Positions 33,168 through 43,506 of a stretch of 64,000 bases of DNA are shown here, one piece after another; position 1 is the stretch's first letter; each line of letters begins with the position of its first letter. The DNA is taken from assembly GCA_943787595.1 (NCBI GenBank), contig CALSNA010000002.1, positions 424,436-488,435 of the forward strand, in the 5' to 3' direction. The notes below the pieces were generated by a model that had not been told where the DNA came from, did no database searches, and saw only the letters and a program-made list of their open reading frames with translations. This DNA comes from an uncultured Pseudomonadales bacterium (GTDB lineage: Bacteria; Pseudomonadota; Gammaproteobacteria; Pseudomonadales; Balneatricaceae). The position numbers and the translations under genes were made by a program.

Positions 33168-34165
33168 AATTTTAACAATTAAATAAGAAAATTAAATGGC
33201 CCAAGCTAAGCTAAGCGCCTAAATTTACAAAACCAAGCATTTTATTCACAAACCACAACAGTTTATGTTGGGAGTGGCATAGTGTGATGCTGAATTAGGC
33301 TAACTTATGAAGCTATGCCTGCGTGAATTATTAGAGTAAAAAGAATCTTAATGCTCATATTGCGCTATATCAAGTAATCTACACAAATATTTAATCATAT
33401 AGTTTAAAATGACTGATTTTAAAATTAGTTAAAGATATGTTACGTTAGGTCAGATCAATAAGATCCATATAATAATCAGGTCACTGTGGTTGTACCTAAT
33501 CTAAATTTGCGCAGTACAGTGACTGCCAAAAATATTTGGATTTATTGTTTGTGGTGTTGGTAGTTTGTAAGGCCTTAATCATCATGAATAATTATACTGT
33601 GTCTATTCATGTAGAGCTACCGCACGAGGGCATAAATCATTTCCCTGTTGCACTAACAATGAGTTTGCTTATAGATAGTGTAAAATGTATCCTTATGTTA
33701 ATACTTCAGACATGGCAAAATCTTTAGATAAAGATTATCTGTCACAATAGCGAAACGCACCCTAAATATGGCTATGCCATTGATAGCTTGCGGCTTTTTG
33801 AATGTGCTGAGATGTCGGCTAATCACTGTAGCCATGATTTATTTAGCACCATTAGCGTATTAATTAATACTGACCTAGCAGGTGTGACTCTAGCTTATGG
33901 CGCTGTCTCCGATTATAATTCGGTTATGTCATACGTTATTTAGTAATTGGTGTCCAGTCTTGACCATTTTGATATGAGGCCACTGTACTGGCTCAATCAT
34001 ATTAAGGCTGAGGGGAGAATTCTACAGTGACAAGCCTAATTCATTCAAGACTAATGATGTTACTGATACTGATCAGCAGGTGTGTATTTATTTAGTTGTA
34101 TTAGATGTTCTACTCAAACTCTACAAATACTTGCCTAAACTGATAAACGCTATACTAGATTTTAG
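33168..34165. other. 1-kb stretch with coding remnants
   Basis: No intact gene. Around 33545-33945 rightward, coding-like segments appear in changing frames, for example 'HPKYGYAIDSLRLFECAEMS' and 'FSTISVLINTDLAGVTLAYG', then 'LDHFDMRPLYWLNHIKAEGR' near 33960. They look like one decayed protein gene whose family is not recognised. The left part should contain the promoter of the leftward FAD cluster. Confidence 0.35.
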
Positions 34166-34168
34166 TTG

Positions 34169-34906
34169 ATGCAAACCAACTCACTTTCAGAACTTAACGC
34201 CTTGCAGTGGCTGTTAATTTTAATTTGCTTGCAGTGCTGGTCCGCAACTGCAGCAGCTGGGCCAGATGTAACTTATTATCGTGCTAAAAGCTATGACCAA
34301 GCAACTGACGAACTGGTTTATACAGAACAATATCATCGTCATGGCCAACAGGCTTCAGTTGTATTTTCTGATGCTACGGGAGTTAAAGTTAGCAGCAAAA
34401 AATTAGATTTTACTGTCTCTGAAATTTTGCCTAAAATTGATTTCTATAATTATTCTAGTGGAAACCAGTGGTTTATTCATCCCAGTAATGACCAAATAGA
34501 TGTGGGTTATAAAAAAGCAGGGCAGAATAGCTGGAACAAAGATACCGTTATCCACCAACAACCCAGTGTTTTTGATGTTGGCTACATAGTATTTTTACAG
34601 GCTAAACAAAGAGCATTGCTGTTGAAAGAAAAGGTTATTTTTTACACTCCAATACCGTTTGTCAATCGATCTTTCAAAATGCAGGCCCATCTCAGTAGCG
34701 ATATCAATTGCCCATTGGATCCGAAGCAATATTATTGTATCAAGATCACACCGAACAGCTTCTTACTACGAACAATTGTACCTGCAATTTACATGTCTTT
34801 TAGCCAGATTGAGTTTCGATTAAGGGCATATTGGGGGCCTACCAACACAAGCGTTGGTGACCGGAAACGGTTCTATGTCCATACTCTGTATGAGTATTCA
34901 TCATAA
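34169..34906 (+). CDS. hypothetical exported protein
   Basis: 245 residues from ATG 34169; the preceding TTG is less likely. Signal peptide with hydrophobic core 'WLLILICLQCW' and cleavage after 'TAAA'. The mature part looks beta-rich ('VTYYRAKSYDQATDELVYTE', 'GPTNTSVGDRKRFYVHTLYE'), with one Cys pair late in the protein ('INCPLDPKQYYC'). Periplasmic or outer-membrane-associated. No family recognised; intact and isolated between two debris regions, so presumably under selection. Confidence 0.65.
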   Translation: MQTNSLSELNALQWLLILICLQCWSATAAAGPDVTYYRAKSYDQATDELVYTEQYHRHGQQASVVFSDATGVKVSSKKLDFTVSEILPKIDFYNYSSGNQWFIHPSNDQIDVGYKKAGQNSWNKDTVIHQQPSVFDVGYIVFLQAKQRALLLKEKVIFYTPIPFVNRSFKMQAHLSSDINCPLDPKQYYCIKITPNSFLLRTIVPAIYMSFSQIEFRLRAYWGPTNTSVGDRKRFYVHTLYEYSS

Positions 34907-35321
34907 TTAAATCACTTTGATCTTTAAAAACTTAAAATTTTAATTATAAAAATCTTAGAAAACTCTCATTTAAAAAAACAGATCTCTGGAAGAGATAGTA
35001 GCATCCCTAAAGGTTAAATTGTTTATCTTTACTCCCAGCCAAGTTAGACTAATTAAACATTGTGCTAGTTTCTAACTTCCAGCAAAATCAGTTTTCCCTT
35101 CCATAGTGCAAAAAATTCAACACGTAACTCACAGCTGAATCTTTCGACTAAATTATGCATTCCACTATTTGTGCCATACTTAGCAGAATGCCTAGCTGGT
35201 AAGAAAAGCCCACCAAAATAACATGCATACCTGCAACATCAGGAGGTATCGCACCATATATCATGGTGAGAAGTACAATCATGAATTGAACGCCGGGCAA
35301 TAACCACCGCCATGAATATGC
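34907..35321. other. gene-free stretch
   Basis: About 415 bp. No ORF, RNA or clear repeat seen. It follows the exported protein and precedes the rtcB remnant. Confidence 0.4.
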
Positions 35322-36289
35322 CTAAATAGACACCGCGATAAATACATGGTTAATTGCCTCTAGGATTCTTCTAACATTAAATATTGGCCTTAGACAATGG
35401 ACAATTTCGACTAAATCGCTTTGTGCTTCCATGACAGAACTAATATCCTTATAGGCTGCTGGGTTTTCATCCAAAACACGTTTATACAGTGATGCGTCAA
35501 TACCCTGTATGGCTTTAGTATGATTAGTCAGGCTAAATTTTCCCAGCTTCACCTCGTGATATTACGCGCCCTGCACCACGAGAACAGCTCCAAAATGACT
35601 CTTTATTGCCCAAGCCCTTAACGATAAAAGATTTGATTCCCATTGATCCCGATATAATGCCCAAGTCATTTTTCCTAGCACGAACAGCACCTTTTCGAGT
35701 GATCCAAACATTACTGTTAAAGTGGTTTTAAAGTGATTCTCCCGGGCGATGTAAACGCTCCATTTATTTTTTCTCCATTTCAATGAAATACATACCAATT
35801 CGACTTCCTGAAACACGTGAGCCAGAATGTAGCATGACCCAAACAGCATCCGTTTCGCCAAGGCATCCTTCGATAAAATGGTTGCCTGTACCCAGAGTAC
35901 CCATATGTAATGCATTGTTAAATGATTTTGCTTTTGAATATTTGGTTGTAATTGCTTCATAGCCTATTTTTAGGGGATTCTAGTGCTTAGCATGGGTTGT
36001 GGTTAACTCATGCCATGCGCTAAGGTTCCTTTTTGCCAACATTATCGATGCGACCATGAGGCACTGATTGTTCAATCTCACAGCTAATCGTATGTAGACC
36101 ATCAGTTAATTCATTAGCATTGAGTATCGTTTGTACCGCCATCATGCCAGAGTGTACATCCGGAATTACAGCAACATGTTTGTGAATAAACGACAGGGCT
36201 GCTGTTTTATACAATTGCTCCCGCGCTCGATCATCCAGATGCATCCCTCTGTTCCAGAGTTTAACCAGATGCCTAGCTGGTTTTTCCAT
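35322..36289 (-). pseudogene. rtcB: RtcB RNA-splicing ligase, decayed
   Basis: Pieces in order on the minus strand. 'LVKLWNRGMHLDDRAREQL', 'ALSFIHKHVAVIPDVHSG' and 'EIEQSVPHGRIDNVGKK' come from ATG 36289. 'MGTLGTGNHFIEGCLGETDA' and 'VWVMLHSGSR' follow near 35850. Next is 'ESFWSCSRGAGRVISRGEA' near 35600, and finally 'LVEIVHCLRPIFNVR'. Several frame changes separate them. The segment after PDVH with the metal-binding 'GVDIGCGM' block is deleted, and the conserved S-H-GAGR reads S-R-GAGR, losing the His that I believe is the guanylylated one. RNA repair by 3'-phosphate ligation is therefore lost. Confidence 0.85.
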
Positions 36290-36440
36290 AAATGTAGTTT
36301 AATGTCATTTGGGTTGCTCCTGTTTAATACATTGAATATCCAACTCCTGGCGTTTCATGACCGCCAGTAGGGTATCCTACACCTCGCGTTTGGTTTCCAG
36401 CCATTCCCGAATCAACTCGTCGACTGTTGCCATGATCAAA
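36290..36440 (-). other. short coding remnant upstream of rtcB
   Basis: An 18-codon leftward frame ('MATVDELIREWLETKREV') ends at an in-frame TAG and the following sequence stays partly coding-like ('MKRQELDIQCIKQEQPK'). It may be a small gene formerly in front of rtcB. Confidence 0.25.
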
Positions 36441-37476
36441 ATGTAGTGAATGAATACAAGCCGGTCATCTCCCGGCTGCTTTTGCCCACATCCTGCATGT
36501 TGAGGCCATCACCTGCGATAAAAGATATCTGTATGGCTGGCCAGGAATCGGGTGGCGTAATAAAAACATATGACAGTTGTTTCGGTGGTATGGGCCAGGC
36601 ATGGCGGCTTTTATTTCGCAGGAACTCTATTTGGGAAGGTGCTATTACGACGTGTACGATCCGCCTTTTGCTAGGGGTGGTATAGCACAGGAATGCAAAC
36701 AGGCTGATATTGCATTGATATCCTGCGTAGCCAAAGTTGGTCAGCCCATGTGAATGTTTACCATGTATGTTGCGGTTCGTACAGGTAGCGTGACATGGCT
36801 ACCTGCACCCTGGCAATGGGGCTTTGAAAAACGATATGTGGATTCCTGAACCTATGAGTATTAATAGATCATGACTATTAAAGAACTGGCAGATAACATT
36901 AAGGTACTGCACATTATTTCAGGGCTGGGTTTGCTGTACCTGTTCTATATCATCGAAAAAACGTATTGCTAGTTGTTTGCATTGGTGATATCTCTACCAA
37001 AACAAACCGCTGTCCTAGTCAGGGTAATGGCATTACTGGGTACAGGATTTAATGTTTACTTCCAGACCGGTAAGGCTGACATGAAGCCAGATCAGGTGAG
37101 GGCATGGATTTGTTAGAGAAACTATAGAGCGCTGATAACGCCATAAGTAACACTGAGGCTGCAGGTGGTATTATCGACAAGGTTCATACAAGAGATGAAG
37201 AATAGGCACAAACCGATGTCATCAAACAAAAAGTAGCCATGCGGCCTTCACTGATTCAGGCCAGTAACCACAGTTGGTTTGTGGCCAGTGTTTGATTCCT
37301 TCTACTGTGGGTATGCTGCCCTGAATTCCTGTTTTCATTTGTTGTCGAGCCACTATTGCAGTGGATCATTACCTGACATGGAATACCCTGCTAACGGTAT
37401 CATGGTGGAACTGACTCTGGCCATATTGGTCCTGATGTAAATACCCCATTCTTAACACAGCCACCTCGTAGACAGT

Positions 37477-38292
37477 TTAAGCTGCATTCCTATACTCAGT
37501 GGGCGTCATATCATTGAGCGAGTCATGCGGCCTTTGGGTGTTATAAATTTCAATCCATTCGTCCGTTATCTGCTTAACCTCCTGTAGGTTTTTAAACCAA
37601 TATAAGTCCAATACTTCATGCCTATATGTACGATTAAAACGCTCTATATAGCCGTTTTGATACGGGCAACCAGGCTTGATATAGTCAATTCTGATACTGT
37701 GAGCTAGAGCCCAATCGGTAAACACGCTTGACGTGAATTCACTGCCGTTATCAACCCGAATCTTCTCTGGATAACCATGCCATTCGCACAACCTGTCTAA
37801 ATAACGTATAACACGCAACGATGGAATGCTGGTGGCTATATCAATGCCTAATAGCTGGCGGTTAAAGTCATCGATGATGTTAAATGTTCTATAACGCACC
37901 TTGTTATGCAGCTGGTCACTCATAAAGTCCATTGACCATGTGTGCCCTTGATGATTTGGCACCGTTAATGGTTCGGGGTTTCTTGGCGGTAACCTTCGTT
38001 TGGATTTGCGCCTAAGGTTGAGCTTTAACTCCGTGTACACGCGATATACGCGCTTATGGTTCCAGTGATAGCCTAGCTTACGCAGCCGCTTAAAACACTT
38101 AGGAAAGCCCCACCTCTGGTGTTTTTCCACCAAGTCATTCAGTGCATCGATAATGGCACTATCATCTGTCAGCGTTGGCTGATAATAAAACGCCGTTCGG
38201 CTTATAGAAACGACTTTACAGCTCATTGTTACACCGATTTGGTGTGTGGCCTGTAACTCCTGAGCCCAGACTTTGCGCTCTGCCACAGGCAC
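37477..38292 (-). CDS. IS3-family transposase OrfB (DDE integrase domain)
   Basis: 271 residues from a GTG at 38292, mainly made as an OrfAB fusion. rve domain with the DDE triad: Asp in 'WSMDFMSDQL', Asp in 'IRVDNGSEF', Glu in 'NGYIERFNRT'. The N-terminal HTH_21 region ('RWGFPKCFKRLRKLGYHWNH') is present. Catalyses cut and join of the IS ends. No disruptions, so the element may be active. The 'NGYIERFNRTYRHEVLD' box resembles the IS407-like branch; the subgroup is not certain. Confidence 0.92.
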   Translation of the reverse strand: MPVAERKVWAQELQATHQIGVTMSCKVVSISRTAFYYQPTLTDDSAIIDALNDLVEKHQRWGFPKCFKRLRKLGYHWNHKRVYRVYTELKLNLRRKSKRRLPPRNPEPLTVPNHQGHTWSMDFMSDQLHNKVRYRTFNIIDDFNRQLLGIDIATSIPSLRVIRYLDRLCEWHGYPEKIRVDNGSEFTSSVFTDWALAHSIRIDYIKPGCPYQNGYIERFNRTYRHEVLDLYWFKNLQEVKQITDEWIEIYNTQRPHDSLNDMTPTEYRNAA

Positions 38293-38552
38293 TACAGCTT
38301 TTTTATGATTTCTTCCTGTAGCTGAGATTTAAGACTTAAGTCAGCGTACATTTGCTTAAGCCTACGGTTCTCTTCTTCAAGCTCTTTTAAGCGTTTAACA
38401 TCAGAGGCTTCCATGCCGCCATACTTTTCTCGCCATTTGTAAACAGTTGAATTGGCTACGCTATATTTACGGCAGATATCTTTTATTGCCATACCAGCGT
38501 CAGCTTCTTTCAAAATTGCCACTATTTGGCTTTCGGTCATGCGTTTGCTCAT
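38292..38552 (-). CDS. IS3-family transposase OrfA (HTH)
   Basis: 86 residues. HTH_Tnp_1 fold with 'VAILKEADAGMAIKDICRKY' and 'STVYKWREKYGG', followed by a leucine-zipper coiled coil ('RLKELEEENRRLKQMYADL'). Binds the terminal repeats. Near its 3' end, A AAA AAG in the correct phase lets ribosomes slip -1 into orfB to give the active transposase. Confidence 0.92.
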   Translation of the reverse strand: MSKRMTESQIVAILKEADAGMAIKDICRKYSVANSTVYKWREKYGGMEASDVKRLKELEEENRRLKQMYADLSLKSQLQEEIIKKL

Positions 38553-38751
38553 CGTAAAACTGCTCTGGGATATCTTATAAAAAATTCTACGAGTGATGTG
38601 TATTAGTTTAGGGGATAGTTACACTGACTGTTCTTTGAGCCATCGATAAACTGCAGGGTTTTTCCAAATAAAGAAAAGCGTCTATTATGTAAGCGATTAA
38701 GCTTGTTGCCAACTATTGCGCTACGCACCATAACAAGATAATTTATATTTA

Positions 38752-39183
38752 TCATTTAGAAATGGATATTGCAGGCGCTTGTGGGTTATTTTTTGGATCA
38801 TTATCAATTAAATTAAGCTTCTCGATAATTTTTATTTCTAATAAGATTTTTAGTTCAAAGTACAATTTATCAGCTAGCTCTTTCTTATAAACTTGCTCTA
38901 AGCCTTTGTAAAAAGCGAAAGATCTTATGTGTTTTGCGCTCTTTACTGGATCATCAATAACGCTTTTGGTCCAGTGGTAAAGGGGATATTTGCTAATTTC
39001 ATTATCTTCAGCTTCCTTACAATATTCATAAAAGGCATTGAGAGTACAGATTAGCGAAACATCATACTTTTTTAATATTTCAAAGATCATATTTGCCGAC
39101 TTGGTTTGCCCTCCAGAACGGAGATCTTCTGAAAGTTTTTCAGAAACTTTAATACGAACCTGATACAGCTTATTTTCGGACAT
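38752..39183 (-). CDS. hypothetical protein
   Basis: 143 residues, AT-rich, Lys-rich, mostly helical with no membrane segment. 'RIKVSEKLSEDLRSGGQTKS' near the N-terminus and 'PLYHWTKSVIDDPVKSAKHI' in the middle. It stands alone next to the IS and prophage relic. No family recognised. The composition differs from the core genes, suggesting acquisition. Intact frame with ATG start. Confidence 0.5.
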   Translation of the reverse strand: MSENKLYQVRIKVSEKLSEDLRSGGQTKSANMIFEILKKYDVSLICTLNAFYEYCKEAEDNEISKYPLYHWTKSVIDDPVKSAKHIRSFAFYKGLEQVYKKELADKLYFELKILLEIKIIEKLNLIDNDPKNNPQAPAISISK

Positions 39184-40709
39184 TTTTATCTTCGACCCAG
39201 GCTAACTTGAAATATTTTAGCCAAGCTCTCAGGGTATTAATTAATTTACCTGGGAAATCGACTAAAGGCACCATGTATATTCGTTCTTAGATATACAACA
39301 ACCATGCAAAATAATTATGATAAATTCTTGGGCGCAAGTTTAACAGCCTTAAACACCTGAATAGTGTTCTATCAAGATGATATTTTTTGATCGAAAAGCC
39401 AGAGCAAGCCAATCCCTTGCCAAATGAGTTATAGTGTGTGTATGCCTTGCTTTGCAACCCTAGTTGCAGGCCTTCCTGTAGTAATGCATCATCTATGGTC
39501 ATAATAGCCTGTCGTTGTTGATTCGATTCGAGATCCAGATTAATTCATCAACTGACCACAGAAACGGTCATGTGGGTCAGTGATTTGACTCATTTAGCAA
39601 TGATACCGTGATCCAATGAAGCTTTTTTATGACGACTTATCAACGGAATTGCTCACACAATACCAAGCCTAACAGGAAAAGCAAAATAACAGGTAGAACG
39701 CTGTGCGAGACAATCAACCAAATTGAAACATCTGCAAACTCACAAACACATTGTTTAACACGTCACGATTATTGCCCAGATGTGTTCAAGGATAATGTAA
39801 CCAACCATTATGTTATGATATTTTCATGCAGAGGCTTGTGTGCCTTGAAGAAAGTTTCTTCTCAGTCAAAGAACACGTTGTCAGTTAAAAATTTTTGGAC
39901 AGCAGCATCTGCCCGTGAGTATCGAGACTTTGCCTAAACTTCTATATATGATATGAAGTCTTATTTATGTATGAGCTTTTGTGTATCTCGCATATCGAAT
40001 TCAATATTACAGTAATAAATACCCTTGTTGCTCAATACGGAAGAATATCCAAATAATTTGGTTCATTTACTAGAATATATGTATCATTTTTTATCTACTC
40101 CTAATGCATTATTTTGATCGTGCTCAACCTGATTTCACCTCGATAGATACACTAGTTTCAGATATATATAAGTCAATCCTTCTCTTACCATAAGGGGTCA
40201 TGTAAATATTCTGCTTCTTGAATTCTTTAACATCGAACACATTACTTACTATGGATTCCACTATTAATTAAAAAAGAGAAACTCTTATACGATATTATTT
40301 GAGGCCTTTGAGCTTTCCAGAGCTGCTTCAGTTCCTGTTTCAGAGCTATTACACCTGCGGGTGTGATGAGGTTTGAACAAGATGGGGAACGATAACGCCC
40401 CATAAAACGTTTGTTCATAATATGTCAAATTCGTCGGTCAGAAGAATCAGAGAAGCAACTTGCTCCACATCATAATTGCTCCAGTGTATAGAATTATTTA
40501 AAACTGATAACAGATTGTCACATATGAAATCTGATCTAACCTGAATACATCGTAAGGCGCTATTTTTTGAAATAACCAGAACCGTTGCCGCAACTATTGG
40601 TTTCTTATGGGATTTCTTGGGAGTGCAATGATGTTTTATATAATACTGTGATCGATATAGTGAACAGCGGGCTAATGTGTAATCCAGTGGCAAAAATTAT
40701 ACTGTGCTA
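39184..40709. other. 1.5-kb gene-poor stretch
   Basis: Only frames with implausible composition are present (for example around 39300-39500, 39629-39937 and 40415-40693). ATGGGG...CCCCAT at 40382-40403 can form a short hairpin. No recognisable gene, RNA or repeat array; likely fully eroded sequence. Confidence 0.4.
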
Positions 40710-41525
40710 TTAACGCTGACAATGCTTACAGTAGACTGTTGTACGTGCGCCCAAACGACTCTGTAATAAAATTGTATTGCATGCTCGACAGGGTTTATCT
40801 TGTCGTCCGTAAACAAGCAACTGCTGTTTGAAATAACCTGCATTACCATCGCTATTGACAAAATTTCGCAAGGTGGTACCACCTTGCTTGATAGCTTTAG
40901 CCAGTACAGCCTTGATCGCACTGACCAACAGTTCAAGACGCTGGCGGGCAATTCTTCCAGCTTGGCGATGTGGATGGATACCGGCCAAATGTAAAACTTC
41001 ATTGGCATAAATATTACCGACTCCAACCACTTGTCGACTATCCATAATAAATGACTTAATAGCTTGCCTGCGACCCTGACAGGCAGATTTTAGATAAGTG
41101 GCATTAAACTCTGTTGATAGTGGTTCTGGACCCAGATGAATCAGTAATGGGTGCTGATCTACTGGTGGGTCAGCCCAAAGCAGACAACCAAAGCGTCGCG
41201 GGTCTCGATAGCGCAGCATAAGTTGTGATCCGAAGTCGACGTCAAAGTGATCATGATATGTTGGTGGCTCAGGCTCAATAAGCACTCGTAAGCTACCCGT
41301 CATGCCCAAATGAATCAGCAAAGCACCATGCTCAAAGTGCAGTAGCAAGTACTTACCTCGGCGGGTCACATCATGTATCCTATGCCCTTCAATATGGCTG
41401 GCCAGGTTGTCTGCTACAGGCCAGCGTAACCGATGGTTACGCACTTTCAAGCACATCACTTGCTGATCCAGAATATGGGGACTAACACCAGCCCGGGTAG
41501 TTTCAACTTCAGGTAATTCTGGCAC
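40710..41525 (-). CDS. mutM: formamidopyrimidine-DNA glycosylase
   Basis: 271 residues from GTG 41525, chosen because the mature protein must begin Pro-Glu-Leu-Pro-Glu-Val-Glu with the N-terminal Pro as nucleophile; upstream in-frame codons would bury it. 'MTGSLRV' and the H2TH region 'GVGNIYANEVLHLAGIHP' are intact. The C-terminal zinc finger has Cys pairs in 'CRACNTIL' and 'VYCKHCQR'. Removes 8-oxoguanine and formamidopyrimidines from DNA. GTG start without neighbours in an operon. Functional by sequence. Confidence 0.95.
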   Translation of the reverse strand: MPELPEVETTRAGVSPHILDQQVMCLKVRNHRLRWPVADNLASHIEGHRIHDVTRRGKYLLLHFEHGALLIHLGMTGSLRVLIEPEPPTYHDHFDVDFGSQLMLRYRDPRRFGCLLWADPPVDQHPLLIHLGPEPLSTEFNATYLKSACQGRRQAIKSFIMDSRQVVGVGNIYANEVLHLAGIHPHRQAGRIARQRLELLVSAIKAVLAKAIKQGGTTLRNFVNSDGNAGYFKQQLLVYGRQDKPCRACNTILLQSRLGARTTVYCKHCQR

Positions 41526-41680
41526 GGCTTTGGCACTCTCATATAGTATATTAAGTCGCAAAATGGATTAAATGAGCGCTGATGTCAAGGATTGCACCTA
41601 GTGTGTAGCCATATTTGCATAAATAAGCTGGGTCTTAATACTACTTGCACTGTAAAGTAATCGACAGATTTAGACAACTG
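41526..41680. other. spacer between mutM and the nuclease pseudogene
   Basis: 155 bp without an ORF; should contain the mutM promoter. Confidence 0.3.
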
Positions 41681-42474
41681 CTATTGAATTACTTCAAACA
41701 TATCTGGATGCCGCAATACCATTATTGCAGGTCGATATCCCCGTTGTTTCTGGGCTATTGTTAAACTGCGCCATTTCAGACAGCCTCTGACCGTGACAAC
41801 ATGTCTTGGCAGATTAGAAAAAAAATCCTTCTTTAAAAAATTTACTGTTTTCGTGAAGAATCTTAATAACCAAACTATCCGCTATATCTATATACCAAGC
41901 TGTCTGGGCACGAGTTACATTAACCACCTTGCCTTGCACGCGTGTAAAGCCAGTAACAGAAGGTTCTATACTCTGCGCCGCTACTGGAATATGATCTGGA
42001 AGACCCCCATAAGCCAGTGCTTGCAGCTTTGGCATCTCGTTCCAGTTGCCACAAACAAGCTGGTGCAATAGCCGGTGGAATACTCACGACATAAGCCAAC
42101 CCCTGTGAAACCAGAGCTGGAGCTACCCAATGCCCGTACGCATTGTATACCCTGGCCAGCAAGCGGCCGTAATGGTCTTGTTGTTGTAAGCCAAACTGTA
42201 AGTACACCCTTAATTCATTCAAGTGACTCATCACATAGTCCCTGGCAGCTTGAGCCAAAGGTTGCGCAGGGTAGCTGTATCGAGCCAACTCTAAGCTGTT
42301 GATATATCGCATACGCACTTGATCACCTCCTTGTAAACGAATGCTATCACCATCGTGTACATACCTGAGATCACTGTAGTAAATATGCTCCACCAAATTT
42401 GATGGTAGCTGTGGTGGTAATGGTAAGGCAGCATCCAATTGTGCTTGGGATAGCCATTTGTTTAAGTGGAACAT
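41681..42474 (-). pseudogene. thermonuclease-family protein with OB-like C-terminus, frameshifted
   Basis: From ATG 42474, 'YYSDLRYVHDGDSIRLQGGD', 'RMRYINSLELARYSYPAQPL' and 'QQQDHYGRLLARVYNAYGHW' are the SNc nuclease core. After 'ASTGLWG' (about 42005) the frame shifts to 'RVQGKVVNVTRAQTAWYIDI'. After a run of eight T (41818-41825, given as A on the + strand) it shifts again to 'LPRHVVTVRGCLKWRSLTIA' and 'LRHPDMFEVIQ', stopping at 41681. The gene next to rpmE-priA in Pseudomonas is also a nuclease of this kind, so this is the ancestral neighbour. The catalytic domain itself remains readable (184 codons). Confidence 0.82.
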
Positions 42475-43506
42475 TGCTTTAATACGCTATCTTATCAAAA
42501 TTGAAACCTAGTTCAAATACGTTATACAGGCTTCATTAATCAGTATCATCGATATGATAAAATATCAAAAATGCAAATCGAAAGGCCAGCGCATGCTCAA
42601 GCTTTGGCTTCCTCAAACTGTGGCATTGGCCCAACAAGACCGCCTTGAATATGTTCAATGGGTCATATTCCTTGCTGCCCCCGGCAATCTGCCCGTGATT
42701 TTATTCACACCAAGTCTAATCTATCGCCAATGAGTTGCCAGTTGGGTAAGTCGGCCAAATTTAACAAGAGGGAGTTGGTTTTGATACAACAACGCTTCCA
42801 GGGATTCTTTGAAGAAGCTATTCATCGGTATAGTCGGACTGAATTAAAAACGCTTATTTTAACGGATACCGTCGTTTTTATTGGAACAGTATCAGGCTGT
42901 ATATTAATGGCTAATCAGCTGGGAATGACTCGTCAGGCATGCATCAATGCTTAACAATGATATTAACTAATTTCATTGCTCTTGCCACTTGGCTGATTTT
43001 AAACCTTATAGCGTCCGTTTTGATTAAAACCTGGTGACAGAGCAAAGCTGGATCACAACACGGTTGCTGGATTAAATCCCGAAATCACAACAAACTGGAG
43101 GGCAGAACGCATTAGGGCTTGGCATATTCAACACACACTGAACGGTGCCATGATCAGAGCTGTGAAGGGGCTCTACTGGTGTCACTTATGGCTTATGACA
43201 TGGAGGGTAGTTATTGACTAAGTTAAGCAAATGTCGTTAATGAGTGCAATCATGATCAGCCGTTTTAACCAGCACTGCTCAACATGACTGCTGCTGTATT
43301 TTTTCGATGTTTATGTATTGCTTGCCCAACAGGTAGGTGGTGGGTCTTAAGGCTGATTGCTTAAAAACCGGATACACTCGAACGGCCATTATCACACACC
43401 ATACATTTCATCATGTATGCACTAGGACTAGTGGATTTTTTTTAAAACTTTAGTTTAAGAAATCATTCGTTGAATAAGTCTGTTCGAAATCCTGTGCCAA
43501 GATGCA
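42475..43506. other. region with eroded coding remnants
   Basis: Rightward frames at 42593-42736 ('MLKLWLPQTVALAQQDRLEY') and 42658-42954 ('LIQQRFQGFFEEAIHRYSRT') look partly protein-like; the second has a TetR-like helical C-terminus but no HTH. 'RIRAWHIQHTLNGAMIRAVK' near 43110 is similar debris. No intact gene. Family assignments would be guesses. Confidence 0.3.

Larger units (their letters stand above)
37436..38623 (-). mobile_element. IS3-family insertion sequence (1188 bp)
   Basis: Outer ends start TGTAA on both sides (TGTAAATACCCC left, TGTAACTATCCCC read inward from the right), giving imperfect terminal inverted repeats. CTGA is duplicated at 37432-37435 and 38624-38627. It contains overlapping orfA and orfB with an A-AAA-AAG slippery site, and is apparently complete and recent. 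Confidence 0.88.
36441..38673 (+). mobile_element. relic of a second prophage (lysis end), interrupted by an IS
   Basis: The order of homologous debris repeats 20190-21680. It begins with the end of an endolysin ('YGWPGIGWR', frameshifted from YGWLRNRVA). Next is a PLA2-like gene copy ('CFGGMGQAWRLLFRRNSIWE'; the active-site CCxxHD is destroyed by a frameshift). A small membrane protein with an internal TAG ('IKELADNIKVLHIISGLGLL', 36869-37114) follows. The last is a 3TM-holin copy (about 37105-37435, continued at 38624-38673 after the IS). Multiple stops and shifts; nothing is functional. Confidence 0.82.
37105..38673 (+). pseudogene. decayed 3TM-holin gene split by IS3-family insertion
   Basis: 'IKQKVAMRPSLIQASNHSWF' is the counterpart of the intact holin at 21279, followed by 'FPVFICCRATIAVDHY'-type shifted sequence and 'MVELTLAILVL'. 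Beyond the IS, CTGACTGTTCTTTGAGCC continues the gene ('LTVL' then 'KLQGFSK'-equivalent 'KLQGFSK*'), ending near 38673. Stops were already present upstream of the IS site. Confidence 0.75.

Noticed and set aside
39287..39937. Two ORFs in the 39-40 kb region
   Set aside because: Composition unlike protein, no Shine-Dalgarno, no motif.
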